Source: Xanthobacteraceae bacterium (GTDB lineage: Bacteria; Pseudomonadota; Alphaproteobacteria; Rhizobiales; Xanthobacteraceae). From it: a stretch of DNA of 64,000 nt. Location of the stretch: assembly GCA_029239875.1 (NCBI GenBank), contig JARBUD010000004.1:155329-219328 (forward strand). The letters are read 5' to 3'. The notes beneath the pieces were generated by a model that searched no databases, was not told where the DNA came from, and was given only the letters and a program-made list of their open reading frames with translations. This document shows, in pieces, positions 62,338-64,000 of the stretch (the first letter of the stretch is position 1; the number at the start of each line of letters is the position of its first letter). Made by a program: the position numbers and the translations under genes.

Positions 62338-63774
62338 TCAGTCGCTGCGCTCGCGCGGCCAGGGAACGTCTTTCGCGATCGGGCTGGCAAAGGCGCGATC
62401 GCCCGTGAAGGAGCGCACGTTTCCGGTCGAGCCGGTCGGCGTCGGATCGAGGCCGAGCCATTTGGCCAGCGGCACGCTGGCCGGCGGCAGAGGCACGCCC
62501 GGCGGACGCGAGCGCACGGGCGCCGCGGCCGGCGCGGCCGGCGCGGGAGCGGGCGCCGGATAAGGCTGCGAGGGATAGTCCGACGCCGGCGGATAGGGCG
62601 AAGGCGCCGGATAGGCGGAGGGCGCCGGGTAAGCCTGCGCGGGGTAGTTTTGCGCGGGGTAGTTTTGGGGCGGATAGCCTTGTGCCGGCGGCGGGTAGGC
62701 CGGCGGCGGATTCGCCGGATAGGGATCGGGCGCGGCGGCGCCATAGGGATCGGCCGGCTGCGGCGACAGCACCATGGGCTCGCCCACCGCCGGCAGCGCC
62801 GCAGGCGCAGGCGCCCGGGCGGGAGGAGCCGCCCAGCCGGGAGCGGCATTCGCCGCACGCGGGCGCGGTGCCGGATAGGCGCTCGGCGCGGGATAGGAAC
62901 TTGCCGCGGGATAAGGGCTCGGCGCCGGAGCGGCGGCTTCCGGCGGATAGCCGCCCTCGGCGGGATAGCCCTCCTCGACGTCCTGCTCCGTGACCGGCTC
63001 CTCGGCGGCGGGTGAGGAACTCATCGGTCGGCTCCCCCACGGCGCGCCGAAGGGCGGCGCCTTGTAGGGCGGCGCCTTGTAGACTGGCAGGTTCGGCGGA
63101 CGCGGGCGCTGCGGCGCCGGCTTGCAGGTGGTGCGGCCCGGCGCGCGGCGCATCAGGTCGATATGGATGTGGTCGTAGTGATAGACGTTGGAGCCCGGCG
63201 CCAGCACCACGGAGAAGCGCTCGCAGGCTTCCGCCTGCACGGTGCGCAGGAAGCCCGCCTCGTCCGGCGCGCCCTTCCAGCCCTTCCGCACCGAGATCTC
63301 GCGCCCGTCGGCCAGCACGAAGCCGCCGACATCGAGCCCGTTGCCGAAGGCGTGCTCCGAGGTCTTGCCGGTGCGCGCGCCGTTCATGCGCCGGCAGGAA
63401 TAGGAGGACATCTGCTTCACCTTCACCACCGGCTGGCCGAACCAGGCCATGGCGGCGGGCTGCACGTCCTGGGTGATCCAGCGGTCGACGGCCGAGGTCA
63501 TCGGGCAGGCGAGCGTCGCGCGGGGCGAGACCTCGACCGAGCCTTCGGCGAAAGCGGTGATGCGGTAGGCATGGTCCATGCCGCAGGCGCCGGCGCCGTT
63601 GATGGCGCGGTCCTCGACGATGAAGGCGGAAGGCCTGACTCGGCCCTCCGCCCGGCACCGTTCCTCAGCTTCCGAGCGCCAGGGTTCGCGCTGTTCGAAC
63701 AGCCCGAATTTGCAGCCGGAAAGCCCCAGAAGGACGAGCGGGGCTACGAGAAACCAGGAAACGCCGCGCGCCAT
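62338..63774 (-). CDS. Extensin-like family lipoprotein
   Basis: The 478-residue protein has a lipoprotein signal ending LSGC (Cys21) and an extensin-like C-terminal family domain at about 35-215, with HAYRITAFAEGSVEVSP, YSCRRMNGARTGKTSEHAFG and HYDHIHIDLMRR. H/D residues in SEHAFGNGLDVGGF and DHIHIDL recall the M15-like metallopeptidase fold. Residues 230-430 are Tyr/Pro/Ala repeats (YPAPSAYPAP, NYPAQNYPAQ). A conserved-looking C-terminal block PLAKWLGLDPTPTG ends the protein. It is convergent with the DapB-like gene, with 3 bp between stops. Role in the envelope is inferred. Confidence 0.85.
   Translation of the reverse strand: MARGVSWFLVAPLVLLGLSGCKFGLFEQREPWRSEAEERCRAEGRVRPSAFIVEDRAINGAGACGMDHAYRITAFAEGSVEVSPRATLACPMTSAVDRWITQDVQPAAMAWFGQPVVKVKQMSSYSCRRMNGARTGKTSEHAFGNGLDVGGFVLADGREISVRKGWKGAPDEAGFLRTVQAEACERFSVVLAPGSNVYHYDHIHIDLMRRAPGRTTCKPAPQRPRPPNLPVYKAPPYKAPPFGAPWGSRPMSSSPAAEEPVTEQDVEEGYPAEGGYPPEAAAPAPSPYPAASSYPAPSAYPAPRPRAANAAPGWAAPPARAPAPAALPAVGEPMVLSPQPADPYGAAAPDPYPANPPPAYPPPAQGYPPQNYPAQNYPAQAYPAPSAYPAPSPYPPASDYPSQPYPAPAPAPAAPAAAPVRSRPPGVPLPPASVPLAKWLGLDPTPTGSTGNVRSFTGDRAFASPIAKDVPWPRERSD
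62637..62666. repeat. 15-bp in-frame tandem repeat in the extensin-like gene
   Basis: The unit GCGCGGGGTAGTTTT occurs twice in a row with no change and encodes repeats of Asn-Tyr-Pro-Ala-Gln on the minus strand. Length is a multiple of three, so changes in copy number keep the frame. Confidence 0.8.
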
Positions 63775-63832
63775 GCCGGGACGCTACGCGGAGTTGGTTG
63801 ACAGCCGGTTAAGCGGATACCGGCAAAAAGCA

Positions 63833-63861
63833 AAACGGCCGGAGCAGAGCCCCGGCCGTTT
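63833..63861 (-). terminator. Intrinsic terminator of pntB
   Basis: AAACGGCCGG (63833-63842) and CCGGCCGTTT (63852-63861) are perfect 10-bp arms with a 9-nt loop, 28 bp after the pntB stop. On the minus strand the stem is followed by TTTTGCTTTTTG, a good T-tract. A second small dyad GCCGGT/ACCGGC follows at 63804-63824. Confidence 0.85.
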
Positions 63862-63888
63862 ATTTCGGATTTCGAAGCAATGCGCCTG

Positions 63889-64000
63889 TCAGTGGGCGAG
63901 GTTCTTGACGATATCCTCGACCATTTTCTTAGCGTCGGCGAAGAGCATCATGGTGTTGTCGCGGAAGAACAGCTCGTTCTCGACGCCGGCATAGCCCGCC
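63889..64000 (-). CDS. pntB: NAD(P) transhydrogenase subunit beta, 3' end
   Basis: The last 36 residues of a gene that continues beyond the window are visible, reading [19 protein letters not shown] and ending [16 protein letters not shown]. This is the highly conserved C-terminus of PntB, the domain III-bearing beta subunit of the proton-pumping transhydrogenase that makes NADPH from NADH. The stop TGA is at 63889-63891, followed by a strong terminator. Confidence 0.93.
   Translation of the reverse strand, partial: AGYAGVENELFFRDNTMMLFADAKKMVEDIVKNLAH

Overview
The window is GC-rich, densely coded chromosomal DNA from an alphaproteobacterium. The order of Hyphomicrobiales (Rhizobiales) is well supported by a division and cell wall (dcw) cluster that continues ftsZ-lpxC-bamD-recN-ligA, by GapR and DUF1244 genes, by an extensin-like lipoprotein, and by dispersed palindromic repeats of the CCTCATCCTGAGGTGC...GCCTCGAAGGATG type. 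The family Xanthobacteraceae (for example Ancylobacter, Starkeya or Xanthobacter) is my best guess from general gene style, and is inference only. I see no phage, insertion sequence, CRISPR array, tRNA or rRNA.

Layout. 0-3 kb: N-formylglutamate amidohydrolase, an ArsR-VOC pair with a clear operator, DUF1244 and GapR. 3-7 kb: two periplasmic peptidoglycan enzymes (DUF882/M15-like and a YcbB-type L,D-transpeptidase). 7-19 kb: purEK, an NTF2-like protein, miaA, serB, a large AsmA protein, a D-lactate/glycolate-type FAD oxidase, a thioesterase, a 70-residue conserved protein and prmA. 19-27 kb: DUF29, PcrA/UvrD helicase, a solitary solute-binding protein, a LysE exporter, aminopeptidase P, and a MerR-SDR divergent pair. 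27-58.8 kb, minus strand: the dcw cluster, read from 58.7 kb downwards as mraZ-rsmH-ftsL-ftsI-murE-murF-mraY, then murD, then ftsW-murG-murC-murB-ddl-ftsQ-ftsA-ftsZ-lpxC-bamD-recN-ligA. 58.8-64 kb: amidase, lytic transglycosylase, RNase P RNA, a DapB-like reductase, an extensin-like lipoprotein and the 3' end of pntB.

The dcw genes together supply the whole route from UDP-MurNAc to lipid II (MurB, MurC, MurD, MurE, MurF, Ddl, MraY, MurG) and the divisome (FtsL, FtsI, FtsW, FtsQ, FtsA, FtsZ). Four-base start/stop overlaps couple mraZ/rsmH, ftsL/ftsI, murE/murF, murC/murB and ftsQ/ftsA. Four additional peptidoglycan enzymes lie within the same 64 kb.

Most notable: (1) ftsW is frameshifted by an exact 19-bp tandem duplication that removes the conserved C-terminal SEDS motif, which is either an assembly/culture artefact or a striking mutation in an essential gene; (2) upstream of mraZ lies a 10-bp-phased array of TGGG elements matching the MraZ operator architecture; (3) the dcw cluster is interrupted by a GGDEF protein, an ethanolamine-type permease and an oppositely oriented metallo-hydrolase, with palindromic repeats at both edges; (4) the DapB-like protein lacks the catalytic histidine pair; (5) seven copies of a long palindromic repeat sit only in intergenic gaps. 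Most of the remaining content is ordinary housekeeping sequence, and I did not find a clearly new multi-gene system.
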